Positions 1 through 6,615 of a DNA stretch of 43,160 nucleotides are shown one piece after another. This stretch comes from a virus. Below the pieces are notes generated by a model. That model did not search any database. It saw only the letters and a list, made by a program, of their open reading frames with translations, and was not told the origin of the DNA. How positions within the stretch are numbered: position 1 is the first letter of the stretch; each line of letters starts with the position of its first letter. The translations under genes were made by a program, and so were the position numbers. Location of the stretch: IMG/VR virus record IMGVR_UViG_3300046690_000686, positions 1 through 43,160 of that record. The stretch is one strand, 5' to 3'.

Positions 1-126
1 GCGCCATTCGTCGAGCGCGGCCACGTAGCCCTTGCCGAATCCGTACGCCTCGATGCTCGTCTTCTTGTCGCGGTCGCAGATGAAGCGCCACAGCATCGCC
101 TCGGCAGCGTCGAGCGTATCGATCAC
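1..126. repeat. Terminal direct repeat, left copy
   Basis: These 126 bases are identical to 43014-43139. An exact direct repeat at both contig ends is what an assembler leaves when it runs once round a circular or circularly permuted molecule. A coding frame continues in register across the join, which supports a circle of about 43,013 bp. Confidence 0.95.
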
Positions 127-426
127 CAGCGTCTGATACTCGTGCGGCTCCGAGATGAGCGAGTCGATCGCATCGATGACGTCGCCCCATCCGTCGGGTC
201 GAGGTAGCCGATTGGTGTCGATCCGGGCGGTGCCGTCGCTCTCGGGCTCAAGGAAGATCGGTCGCGTCGCACTCGCCGCAAACGTTGACTTGCCGATGCC
301 CTCGACGCCGTAGAGCAGGATCCGGTCGGGCACTTTGACGGTGCCGGTGACTACGTTGGCGACGCTCATACGGCGCGACTTGGTCTCGGTCGGTGGCGCA
401 TTCGCCGGTTGTCTTACACTAGCCAT
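1..426 (-). CDS. Sak4-like single-strand annealing ATPase, N-terminal 142 residues (gene continues at 43013)
   Basis: This is the 5' part of a 264-residue protein split by the linear ends; the rest is 43013 down to 42645. The ATG at 426 overlaps the stop of the upstream nuclease by 8 bases. A Walker A motif GVEGIGKST lies at residues 40-48 and a Walker B-like LVID at 100-103. Length and motifs fit the RecA-like AAA_24/Sak4 family of phage recombination ATPases, which anneal single strands in recombination-dependent replication and work with a cognate SSB. An SSB-like gene follows directly (42055-42648) and an exonuclease-like gene precedes it, giving a full recombination cassette. The assignment rests on motifs and context. 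Confidence 0.85.
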   Translation of the reverse strand, partial: MASVRQPANAPPTETKSRRMSVANVVTGTVKVPDRILLYGVEGIGKSTFAASATRPIFLEPESDGTARIDTNRLPRPDGWGDVIDAIDSLISEPHEYQTLVIDTLDAAEAMLWRFICDRDKKTSIEAYGFGKGYVAALDEWR

Positions 427-1576
427 GGTGGACACCCTCCTCTTTTGGGTTTGCCGCGAAGTGCGGCGACAGCTCTGAATGTGGGAACTGCAGGCGCACG
501 TAACGCTCGTCATCAGCGCTCGCCTCGCCAGCACAGATCGCGAAATAGTTGCAGGTGCGGCCGTAGCGCTGGCAGGCGTCGGTGTTGCGCGGCGCCAGGC
601 CGAGCCGGTGCACCTCGCGCAGCGTCTGGCCGAGCTGCCACATCTCTGCGTCGGCCTCGGCCAGCTGCGCCTCGAGACGCACCACCATGCCGCGTTGGTA
701 GTAGCGCTCCGGGTCCTCGGCGATCGCCGCGCGCACCCGGTCGCGGTACTCATCGACCGTCTCGTCGGCCTCGCGCTGACCTGCGTAGAGCTGCCCGCCG
801 GCGTCAGTGCAGATGACTCGCTTGGCGCCGCCGTTCGGATCCTCAATGCACTCGGGGCCGTTCTCGGCATCGACGTGAGGCGGAGGCGGCGAGCCCTTCT
901 TCTTGCACACCGTGCACTGCCGATACTTCGGCTTCGTGTACGTGCGCTGCTCGACCGGCGTCGCCTTGTACGGGCGTAGGTCGGGCTTGCGCGCGACGTC
1001 GTAGAGCACACCCTCGACCTGGTGGCCGAGCGACTCGGCGCCGCGGATGTAGCCCGCCGCCTGTCCGCCCATGCGCAGCCGCGCCCAGAAGCTGGAGCCC
1101 GGGCCGATGTCCTCGCTGCTCGTCTTGTGCTCGACGATGAGCTTGTGGCCAGCAGCGTCCCGCGCAATTACATCGACCTTGCCGGCGCGGTCGAACGTTC
1201 GCGAGCGCGCGCTCGTCTCCGGATTGGTCAGCGGCGCGCGGAATTCGGCCTCGACGCCGAGTACCTCGTACTGCTCGCCAGCCCAGCGTGCGTTGTAGCC
1301 TTCCATCATCGCTTCGGCGCGCGCCAGCTCATAGGCGTCAGTTTCGGGCGTGGCGTGCATCTTCATCGACGTGAGAGCGTGCCAAAGCTGCTCGTCCTGT
1401 GGCTCACCGTCCATCATCGCCAGCCACCACGCTTCCTGCCCGTGGTGCCACAGCGTGCCGAATCGCAGCGCCTCTTCCGTCGACGCGACCACAATGCCGT
1501 CGACGTAACGCAGCTTCTCTTCGCGCAGGCAGCGCCGAGCTACCTGGGCGCGCGATTCGGTCAGCAACTCGAGCAT
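419..1576 (-). CDS. PD-(D/E)XK nuclease, Cas4/AddB-like with probable Fe-S cluster
   Basis: The 385-residue product is probably a DNA exonuclease that makes single strands for the annealing ATPase downstream. The nuclease core is visible as GKVDVIARD, then VEHKTSS (the E-x-K part), then a GGQAAGY helix. One cysteine near the N-terminus (RRCLREEK) and three near the C-terminus (CQRYGRTCNYFAIC) match the four-cysteine iron-sulfur arrangement of Cas4 and AddB nucleases. A CxxC pair in the middle (CTVCKKK) may bind zinc. The ATG at 1576 was chosen because it overlaps the previous stop as TGATG and has GGAGAGG just upstream; the frame stays open further upstream. The 3' end overlaps the Sak4-like gene. 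Confidence 0.85.
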   Translation of the reverse strand: MLELLTESRAQVARRCLREEKLRYVDGIVVASTEEALRFGTLWHHGQEAWWLAMMDGEPQDEQLWHALTSMKMHATPETDAYELARAEAMMEGYNARWAGEQYEVLGVEAEFRAPLTNPETSARSRTFDRAGKVDVIARDAAGHKLIVEHKTSSEDIGPGSSFWARLRMGGQAAGYIRGAESLGHQVEGVLYDVARKPDLRPYKATPVEQRTYTKPKYRQCTVCKKKGSPPPPHVDAENGPECIEDPNGGAKRVICTDAGGQLYAGQREADETVDEYRDRVRAAIAEDPERYYQRGMVVRLEAQLAEADAEMWQLGQTLREVHRLGLAPRNTDACQRYGRTCNYFAICAGEASADDERYVRLQFPHSELSPHFAANPKEEGVHHG

Positions 1577-1716
1577 CAGTGACCTCTCCGCACACGCGAG
1601 ACGATGACGTAGCCCACGACGTAGGCGACAGTGCAGACCACTACCAGCCACAGCGCTCGCGCGCGGTGCGCCGGGCGGCGCGCTGCACCCGAATTGTCGA
1701 GGACGATGCGGCCCAT
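1576..1716 (-). CDS. Small single-pass membrane protein (46 aa)
   Basis: The reading frame starts within the stop of the gene before (TAATG) and ends within the start of the nuclease gene (TGATG), so it is translationally coupled on both sides. The product has a basic N-terminal third and then one hydrophobic stretch (LWLVVVCTVAYVVGYVIV) followed by a basic tail, as in a single-pass inner-membrane protein. No family is recognised. The perfect packing between two genes is the main evidence that it is real. Confidence 0.6.
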   Translation of the reverse strand: MGRIVLDNSGAARRPAHRARALWLVVVCTVAYVVGYVIVSRVRRGH

Positions 1717-2060
1717 TAGCCGGCCTCGGGCTCGCTGAACGGATCGAGCTCGGCGCGGTCATCGAGCATCTGCTCGTGCTGCGCGTGGCTCGGGAAGAAG
1801 GCCGGCCCCGTGAGGTTGTAGACGATGTCGCCGACTCGGCAGATGAACGCCTCGGCCACGCGCAGGCCTTCCAGGTTCACCAGGCGGACCGTCGCTGGGC
1901 AGATCGTGGCCTTGACCTGCGCCCACCGATCAGCGTCCGTAACCTGGACGTGGATGGCCGCGCCCGGGTCCGCCAGCAGCAGCACCTTCATGGCATCGAC
2001 CACTGATGCCTTGCGCTCGGCTGAGACCGCCTCGGTTTCCTCGATCGCGTGAGATGACAT
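1716..2060 (-). CDS. Hypothetical protein of the leftward early operon (114 aa)
   Basis: The product begins MSSHAIEETE and ends SEPEAG. It is acidic with alternating hydrophobic strands and has no recognised motif. The ATG at 2060 has a very strong ribosome binding site (GGAGGGGG). The frame is also open, without a stop, back to an ATG at 2174 that overlaps the previous stop as TGATG. That start would add 38 residues including a CQACG pair, so two forms are possible. Function is unknown. Confidence 0.65.
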   Translation of the reverse strand: MSSHAIEETEAVSAERKASVVDAMKVLLLADPGAAIHVQVTDADRWAQVKATICPATVRLVNLEGLRVAEAFICRVGDIVYNLTGPAFFPSHAQHEQMLDDRAELDPFSEPEAG

Positions 2061-2173
2061 TGCCCCCTCCTTTTTTCCACCGTCGAGCACCTTCCACCGG
2101 CGGTGAATGCTGCGATTGAACCCACAGGCCTGGCAAAACTTCCCCACGCCCGCGAACAGCCCACAGCCCAGCA

Positions 2174-2344
2174 TCAGCGCCACCGACCGAACAGCTGTGC
2201 GCACTCGCACGCCGACGGCAGCCGCTGGCACTCGCACATCGCCGGCGCATCGCTGACCCGCCACACCGCCCTCAGCGCCGACAGCTCGCGCCACTGCATC
2301 GGCCGTGAGCGCAGCAGCGGTACCGGCGGCGCGGGCGCGAACAT
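2174..2344 (-). CDS. Small cysteine-containing protein (56 aa)
   Basis: The ATG at 2344 follows an AGGAGG ribosome binding site at good spacing, and the stop overlaps an ATG (TGATG). The product holds two CEC clusters (MCECQ and ACECA) that could bind a metal. The frame also extends up to a GTG overlapping the previous stop. No family is recognised. It belongs to the leftward run of small early proteins. Confidence 0.45.
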   Translation of the reverse strand: MFAPAPPVPLLRSRPMQWRELSALRAVWRVSDAPAMCECQRLPSACECAQLFGRWR

Positions 2345-2373
2345 GGCCGGGGCCCTCCTCACCGCTGTTGCGT

Positions 2374-2541
2374 TCACGACTCGTCCTCGTCGCGCTCGAT
2401 GCCGCGGATCTCGTCGGCGATGGCGCACGCCGCCTCGCCGTACTCGCCTCCGCGGGCGTGATCATCGGCGATGCGCGCGCACCGCTCACACTCACGCTTC
2501 ACCGCCGCGTCGATGAGCATCTGGACGTCGGCGCCGGTCAC
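2374..2541 (-). CDS. Small conserved-type phage early protein (55 aa)
   Basis: The GTG at 2541 overlaps the previous stop by 4 bases (GTGA). The product carries RECERCARIADDHARG followed by a CAIADEIRG segment, a pattern seen in many small phage proteins of unknown role. It is probably helical. An in-frame ATG seven codons downstream is an alternative start. Confidence 0.55.
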   Translation of the reverse strand: MTGADVQMLIDAAVKRECERCARIADDHARGGEYGEAACAIADEIRGIERDEDES

Positions 2542-2807
2542 AGCCAGCCCCCCGCCCGGCGCTGGGCTCGGGCCTGCGCCGCCGACAGCGGCTCGACCGC
2601 GCTGCTGGCGCAACCGGGGCACTCGTCGGTGTTCAGGGCGGCGTCGTCCTCGTCGAACTTGACCGACCAGACATCGCCACAGTCACAGCACGCGAGGTCG
2701 CCGAGCCCGGCTGCATCGCGTGCGCGATTCCGCGCCGCCGCGCAGGACATGCACGAGCTCACTTCGCCCGGCATCAACGAGGCTCCGCAATCGATGCACG
2801 ACTTCAC
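2538..2807 (-). CDS. Zinc-ribbon protein (89 aa)
   Basis: The sequence contains four CxxC knuckles: CIDC and CMSC in the first quarter, CCDCG in the middle and CPGC further on. These could form two zinc ribbons. It overlaps both neighbours by 4 bases, so it is expressed as part of the leftward early operon. A nucleic-acid or protein adaptor role is likely for such ribbons but cannot be fixed here. Confidence 0.65.
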   Translation of the reverse strand: MKSCIDCGASLMPGEVSSCMSCAAARNRARDAAGLGDLACCDCGDVWSVKFDEDDAALNTDECPGCASSAVEPLSAAQARAQRRAGGWL

Positions 2808-3037
2808 GAGCGCACCGCGAGCGCTGCACCCAGCAACGCCTCATCGATTGCGTCGCGTTCGTCCTCGGTCAGCCCGTCCGTGTCGTAGTCGCAGCGGTCC
2901 AGATTGGACGGGCACACGACCTTGCCGGGATACTTGCGCTTGAACTCGACGACCAGCGCGACGCACGCCTCGAAGCCATCGACCTCCTGCTGGCAGAAGA
3001 GGCCGGCGCGGTCATTGACCGACACGTGGTACATCAC
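2804..3037 (-). CDS. Hypothetical early protein (77 aa)
   Basis: The product (MMYHVSVNDRAGLF...) is compact, acidic and has scattered cysteines without a clear zinc knuckle. It overlaps the previous gene's stop at 3034-3037 and the next gene's start at 2804-2807. No family is recognised. Confidence 0.55.
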   Translation of the reverse strand: MMYHVSVNDRAGLFCQQEVDGFEACVALVVEFKRKYPGKVVCPSNLDRCDYDTDGLTEDERDAIDEALLGAALAVRS

Positions 3038-3282
3038 GAGCGCACCGCGTGGCGGCCGCAGATGCAGTCCTGGATGAAGCGCGCGCCGTCATCCACCGGG
3101 CGGCGGCAGGCCGCGCGCAGGCAGTCGTCGCAGCGGCCATCGACCAGCGTGCCCCGCTCCGCCTCGTTGCCGCACTCGTCGCAGAGGACGAGGTGGGCGG
3201 TGCAGTAGAAGCCCTCCGTCTGGGCCACGCAGCCGTTCGCGGAGCAGCCGAACCAGACCTTCGAGAGAGCGCCGTTGTTCAT
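3034..3282 (-). CDS. Cysteine-rich zinc-finger protein, first gene of the leftward operon (82 aa)
   Basis: The 82 residues hold ten cysteines, among them CDECG, CDDCLRAAC and CICG, so at least one zinc site is likely. It is the first gene read leftward from the control region. The predicted promoter at 3289-3317 places the transcription start at or within a base or two of the ATG at 3282, so the mRNA may be leaderless. Being first under operator control suggests an early regulatory role, but no function can be assigned. Confidence 0.65.
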   Translation of the reverse strand: MNNGALSKVWFGCSANGCVAQTEGFYCTAHLVLCDECGNEAERGTLVDGRCDDCLRAACRRPVDDGARFIQDCICGRHAVRS

Positions 3283-3287
3283 GACGC

Positions 3288-3411
3288 TAATATCGCAAAT
3301 CGCTATCTTGTGGTCAAGAACTAATTTCGCAATTTGCGCGTATAGCGACCCGTGGCGATTTGTCGCAGGGCGCGGATTGTGTGCCTTATGGTAATAAAAG
3401 CATTGCGATAG
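3288..3411. promoter_or_regulatory. Left operator cluster
   Basis: Several variants of one motif built on TATCGCAAATTGCGATA lie here: TAATATCGCAAATCG at 3288-3302, the odd palindrome CGCAATTTGCG at 3328-3338, TATAGCGA at 3341-3348, GCGATTTGTCGC at 3355-3366 and ATTGCGATAGC near 3402-3412. The same motif recurs in the right cluster (4247-4318), as expected for one regulator controlling both divergent transcripts. Confidence 0.65.
3289..3317 (-). promoter_or_regulatory. Leftward early promoter (PL-like)
   Basis: Read on the minus strand there is TTGACC (3317-3312), a 17-base spacer and GATATT (3294-3289). This matches the sigma-70 consensus well and points at the gene starting at 3282. The -10 box and spacer lie inside operator-like sequence (3288-3302), so repressor binding would block it. 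Confidence 0.65.
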
Positions 3412-3425
3412 CTAGGAGGGGTTAG

Positions 3426-3842
3426 ATGGAGATGGTGCTGGTCATCATTCCCAACAGCGATCTGCGCGAGCGTACGCGCGAGCTGCTGGGCGGAGTCCGG
3501 TCGCTGCGAGCTCGCGACTGCGAGCAGGGCCTGGTGCTCGCCGAGCAGAACATCATCACCGACGTCATCGTCTGGTCGGAGCCCGGCCTCGACGGGAAGG
3601 TGGTCCACGCCATTCTCCGCCTCCAGCAGCTGCACCGGGACGCGCGCATCTTCGTGGTTACGCCCGAGAGGTTGAAGGCTGCTCGTCTGGGCTACTGCGA
3701 AGGATTGAAGGTGGAGGGCTTTGCGCTCGAATCAGAGCTCGAGCGTGTCGTGCAAGACGTCCGAGCGGTGCCATCTATCGTCGACAGCGGCAACAGCGCA
3801 CCGCCTACCGCGACGGGCGGCTCGTCGGCTGCTTGTCACTGA
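3426..3842 (+). CDS. Degenerate receiver-domain-like protein in the lysogeny control region (138 aa)
   Basis: The ATG has a strong AGGAGGGG site six bases upstream. The order of predicted strands and helices looks like a CheY-type receiver: VLVIIPNSD as the first strand, an RERTRELL helix, DVIVWSE as the third strand, ARIFVVTP as the fourth and EGFALES as the fifth. The aspartate expected after the third strand appears to be W or S, and the lysine of the fifth strand is missing, so phosphorylation is unlikely. The tail is low-complexity. The gene lies between the repressor gene and the left operators and overlaps the repressor's 3' end by 38 bases tail to tail. A regulatory role in the switch is an inference from place and fold. 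Confidence 0.7.
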   Translation: MEMVLVIIPNSDLRERTRELLGGVRSLRARDCEQGLVLAEQNIITDVIVWSEPGLDGKVVHAILRLQQLHRDARIFVVTPERLKAARLGYCEGLKVEGFALESELERVVQDVRAVPSIVDSGNSAPPTATGGSSAACH

Positions 3843-4257
3843 CCTCAGCCCGCACTGGCGACCGCTTCCGGGCGTATTTGCCGTCGTCCTCGTAGGCGAT
3901 CTCCTCCGCCTCGGGCGAGAGCTCGTCCACCCCAGCTGCGACATCATCCATGTAGTCGCCGAGCTTGTTGAGGCCCCGCCGCAGGTCTAGACCGAAGGCG
4001 GTCAGGAATTGCACCCAGTGGTCGCCGTTGACCCCGCGCTTGCCGGCGATCATGAAGCTGATGCTCGAGTGGGAGATGCCCGAGCGTTGGGCCAGCTCGA
4101 GGTCCGTCCACCCCCGCCGCGCCGCCTCCCGCACCACCCAGTCGATCATGACGCGGCTCAGCGGGTCGAACACCTGCCGCTCCCGCTGTTTGCGCCGCCG
4201 CTTCCGAGGCACTCCCGTCACTGCCCGGGAGCCTAGCAGGACTGTAGCAAATTGCAC
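3805..4257 (-). CDS. XRE-family helix-turn-helix repressor (CI-like)
   Basis: A basic N-terminus (RKRRRKQRER) is followed by a helix-turn-helix with WTDLELAQRSGISHSSISFM, then an IAGKRG turn typical of XRE/CI repressors. The acidic C-terminal half lacks a recognisable LexA-type peptidase. It reads away from the Cro-like gene with operator repeats between them, so it is the likely lysogeny repressor. The start is uncertain: the longest form uses GTG at 4257, inside an operator, while GTG at 4221 or 4212 would give 138 or 135 residues. None has a good ribosome binding site. Confidence 0.8.
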   Translation of the reverse strand: MQFATVLLGSRAVTGVPRKRRRKQRERQVFDPLSRVMIDWVVREAARRGWTDLELAQRSGISHSSISFMIAGKRGVNGDHWVQFLTAFGLDLRRGLNKLGDYMDDVAAGVDELSPEAEEIAYEDDGKYARKRSPVRAEVSDKQPTSRPSR

Positions 4258-4318
4258 TATCTATGACGGTTGTGTCGATTCGGTAATATCGCACATTGAC
4301 AACTATAGCGAATTGCGA
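4247..4318. promoter_or_regulatory. Right operator cluster between repressor and Cro-like genes
   Basis: The odd palindrome GCAAATTGC lies at 4247-4255, TAATATCGCACATTG at 4284-4298 (13 of 15 bases match the left-cluster site at 3288) and TATAGCGAATTGCGA at 4304-4318. A TTGACA at 4296-4301 could be a -35 box for the rightward transcript, but no good -10 box follows at 16-18 bases, so the start of that transcript is not resolved. Confidence 0.6.
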
Positions 4319-4331
4319 CATTGCCTATAGG

Positions 4332-4568
4332 ATGCCGCATCCGCTTAGAGGCTACCTCACGACCCAGCACCTAACGGTCGAAGAGTTCGCCATGCGAATG
4401 AAGCGACTGTGCCGCGGACGCGCCACGACCTCGGGATACCTGCAGCAGATCATGGGCGGCCACCGCCACCCCTCGCGCGCGCTCGCCAAGGCGATTGAGA
4501 AGGCAAGCTTCGGCGAGGTGTCCGCGGCGTCGCTGCTGACGTTCGAGCCGACGCGCCAGGCCTCGTGA
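4332..4568 (+). CDS. Cro/YdaS-like DNA-binding protein (78 aa)
   Basis: The short product begins MPHPLRGYLTTQHL and has a helix-turn-helix pattern ending SRALAKAIEKASFGEV. The last part matches the 'IEKATGG.V' signature of the YdaS antitoxin/Cro family. It is the first gene of the rightward early operon and divergent from the repressor, the position of cro. The ATG at 4332 is preferred (TATAGG just upstream); an earlier TTG at 4296 would place the start inside the operators. Confidence 0.75.
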   Translation: MPHPLRGYLTTQHLTVEEFAMRMKRLCRGRATTSGYLQQIMGGHRHPSRALAKAIEKASFGEVSAASLLTFEPTRQAS

Positions 4569-4654
4569 TGTTCACCGCCGTCCCTGCCTTCGTTCTCGTC
4601 ACCAAGCAGCATGCAACGCCCAAGAAGACGAAGCCGCGCCACCGCGCGGCGTAG
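4568..4654 (+). CDS. Possible leader-sized peptide (28 aa)
   Basis: An ATG overlaps the stop of the Cro-like gene (TGATG) and opens a 28-codon frame with a hydrophobic start and a basic end (KKTKPRHRAA). The overlap pattern is the same as for real genes here, but its size makes it doubtful. Confidence 0.25.
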   Translation: MFTAVPAFVLVTKQHATPKKTKPRHRAA

Positions 4655-4691
4655 CGTCACAGCACCGTCGAGTGGTGCAGAGGGGGAAGTC

Positions 4692-4853
4692 ATGGGTGCC
4701 GCAGTTGCCCGCCTAGTCCGCGCGCTCCTCGCCGAGTGCGGGATCAAGTTAGAAGCGCCGTCGATGCTCGAGTTCCGCAATGACCACGGCCCCGCGTGCA
4801 CCTGCCTGGCTTGCGTCGGCGTGCGCCTCGGCTTCCGGCGGGGCCGATCGTGA
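4692..4853 (+). CDS. Hypothetical small protein (53 aa)
   Basis: The ATG at 4692 has GAGGGGGAAG upstream, and the stop overlaps the next GTG by 4 bases. The product ends with a CTCLAC cluster and a basic tail, which suggests a metal- or nucleic-acid-binding peptide. An upstream ATG at 4611 in the same frame would add a low-complexity arginine-rich stretch and is less likely. Confidence 0.55.
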   Translation: MGAAVARLVRALLAECGIKLEAPSMLEFRNDHGPACTCLACVGVRLGFRRGRS

Positions 4854-5053
4854 GCATCGCGCGCCTGTGCGAGATCACCGTCGACGTCGTGCGCGAGGCC
4901 GAGGACGAGTACCGCCAGGCTGATACACGCGATGCAGCGCTGCTGCTCGGCCGGGCCCGCACGTTTGCCGATGAGGTGCTCGTCTACATCGAGCGGCTCA
5001 AGGACCGGGGCGCGCAGATCGCCAAATTGCTGCCGCCGCGAGGCCAATCGTGA
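4850..5053 (+). CDS. Hypothetical helical protein (67 aa)
   Basis: The GTG start overlaps the previous stop (GTGA). The product is predicted to be nearly all helix (VREAEDEYRQADTRDAALLL and onwards), acidic first and basic near the end. No family is recognised. It is part of the rightward early operon between the Cro-like and Dam-like genes. Confidence 0.55.
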   Translation: MSIARLCEITVDVVREAEDEYRQADTRDAALLLGRARTFADEVLVYIERLKDRGAQIAKLLPPRGQS

Positions 5054-5087
5054 CTCGCAGGTCTTGGGGAACGCCCGAGTAGCGCTC

Positions 5088-5642
5088 ATGTCCGTCGACG
5101 CCGCGATGTTCTCATCGGAGTACGATTCGTGGTGCACCCCAGCGCCCGTGCTCGACCGCGTCCGTCGCATCGACCGCATAGGCCTTGACCCGTTCTCCAA
5201 CGCTCAGTCCATCGTCGGGGCACTGCGCCAGTTCCGCCTCGACCGGGGCGAGGATGCGCTGCGCCTCGACTGGCGCGGCCACGGGCTCGTCTTTGTCAAT
5301 CCACCGTTTGGTGACGAGATCGCCGACTGCATGCGGCGCGTGGCGTACTTCGCCGAGCTGGGCGTCGAGATCGTGGCCCTCGTTCCCCACCGCACGGACA
5401 CCGCCTGGTATCGCGAGGCGGTGCGTACCGTGCGCGCCAAGTGCGAGTGGTACGGCCGCATGAAGTTCCTGCGCGGCCAAGCCGACCGCGCCCAACTGAC
5501 GCTGCTCGGAGCGCCGGCGCCGCTGCCACCGATGGAAGGCGAGACCAGTGCGCCCTTCCCTACTGTCCTGCTCTACTACGGCCGGCGGCGCGCACGGTTC
5601 GTCCGTGCGTTCGAAGGCGCGGGGGAGATTTGGACGCGATGA
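5088..5642 (+). CDS. Phage DNA N6-adenine methyltransferase (Dam-like)
   Basis: The 184-residue product begins MSVDAAMFSSEYDSWCTP, followed by GLDPFSN and FVNPPFGDE. The NPPF tetrapeptide is the catalytic motif of amino-methyltransferases, and the W-C-TP ... DPFSN arrangement fits the phage Dam family (Pfam DNA N-6-adenine-methyltransferase). It would methylate adenine in phage DNA, for protection or timing of replication. It overlaps the next gene by ATGA. An internal ATG at 5106 is an alternative start. Confidence 0.85.
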   Translation: MSVDAAMFSSEYDSWCTPAPVLDRVRRIDRIGLDPFSNAQSIVGALRQFRLDRGEDALRLDWRGHGLVFVNPPFGDEIADCMRRVAYFAELGVEIVALVPHRTDTAWYREAVRTVRAKCEWYGRMKFLRGQADRAQLTLLGAPAPLPPMEGETSAPFPTVLLYYGRRRARFVRAFEGAGEIWTR

Positions 5643-5818
5643 GCGCCTACCGCCGTCTGCCCGTCCTCGACAAGATGCGCTACGCGCGCCTGTCGGCGCC
5701 GCCGGCGTTGTGGCGCTGCCGGCTCTGCGGCGTGAAGGTGCTGGCGCGCGACCAGGCGGGACACACGGAGCGCGCGCACGCCGGCGCGAGCCATGGCTGG
5801 GACATGGTGCGAACGTGA
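5639..5818 (+). CDS. Small C2H2-type zinc-finger protein (59 aa)
   Basis: The start overlaps the Dam-like gene's stop (ATGA), and the stop overlaps the next GTG. CRLCGVKVLARDQAGHTERAH fits a single C2H2 zinc finger (two cysteines three apart, two histidines). It may bind DNA, but its target is unknown. Confidence 0.65.
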   Translation: MSAYRRLPVLDKMRYARLSAPPALWRCRLCGVKVLARDQAGHTERAHAGASHGWDMVRT

Positions 5819-6615
5819 GCGGCCGCGGCAAGCCGCTCGAATTGGGTGTCCTTCACGAGGCCAACGCGCTCCTGAGAAGCGGCCGGGCGGCGCTGGTGCG
5901 CCAGTTCCCGCGCATGGCTGCCGGGCCCGGCGGAACGATGCGCTACGCCGGTGAAGCGCCGGTCGACTTTCTCGGCGCCCGCAGGGGCGGCGCCTCGATG
6001 GCGCTCGAGGCCAAGGAGACGGAGCGCGAGAGCTTTCCGCTCGACGAGGACCACCTCAGCCGCGCGCAGATCAAAGCGTGCCGCGCGCTCGCCGCCATGG
6101 GCGTCGAGGTGCACCTCGTCATCGATTTCAAACGCTTGGGCGAGGTCTACGCGCTGCCCTGGCGCGCGGTTGACGAGTTCCTGGCGGCCCCGTGGCGCGC
6201 CAGCCTGTCACTCGACTGGGCGCGCGCCTATGGGCTGCTCTTGCCCGAGACCGACCGCGACGACACCGAGAAGCGGCGGACGCAATTTCTCGACGGCGCG
6301 CCGCACGCTGAGCAGGCGACGGCGCTGCTGCGCGTGCAGACCGAGCGTCAATCGTGCGCCGTCATTTCGCTGGACGAGCAGTTGGCCAAGGACGATGCGC
6401 GCGACCAGCGCTGGGCCGAGCGGCGCGCGCACAATGGCGCGCAAGGCGAGTCGCTGGCGCAGCTGATGGCGCGCAAGCCGGCGAAGGATGCGCCCGAGGC
6501 CGACCGCCAGCACTGGCTCGACGAGTATAGCGCGCGCGAGCTCGAGGCCAACCATCGGCGGGCCCGCCAGCAGCAGCGGGGGCAGGCGGGCACGTGGAAG
6601 GGGGGGCGAGGGTGA
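5815..6615 (+). CDS. RecU-like Holliday junction resolvase/nuclease
   Basis: The 266-residue protein has APVDFLG, then ALEAKET, then FPLDEDHLSRAQIKA and HLVIDFKRLGEVYALPW. This is the order of conserved blocks in RecU (PBP-related factor A) resolvases, with the E-x-K of the nuclease core in EAKET. It would resolve recombination and replication intermediates, in line with the annealing cassette in the leftward operon. The C-terminal 80 residues are charged, helical and not part of RecU. The GTG start overlaps the previous stop by 4 bases. Confidence 0.8.
   Translation: MSGRGKPLELGVLHEANALLRSGRAALVRQFPRMAAGPGGTMRYAGEAPVDFLGARRGGASMALEAKETERESFPLDEDHLSRAQIKACRALAAMGVEVHLVIDFKRLGEVYALPWRAVDEFLAAPWRASLSLDWARAYGLLLPETDRDDTEKRRTQFLDGAPHAEQATALLRVQTERQSCAVISLDEQLAKDDARDQRWAERRAHNGAQGESLAQLMARKPAKDAPEADRQHWLDEYSARELEANHRRARQQQRGQAGTWKGGRG

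Noticed and set aside
419-1762. 447-residue form of the nuclease starting at 1762
   Set aside because: The first 62 residues would overlap the coupled membrane-protein gene and are Arg/Pro/Ala-rich shadow sequence; ATG 1576 has the ribosome binding site.
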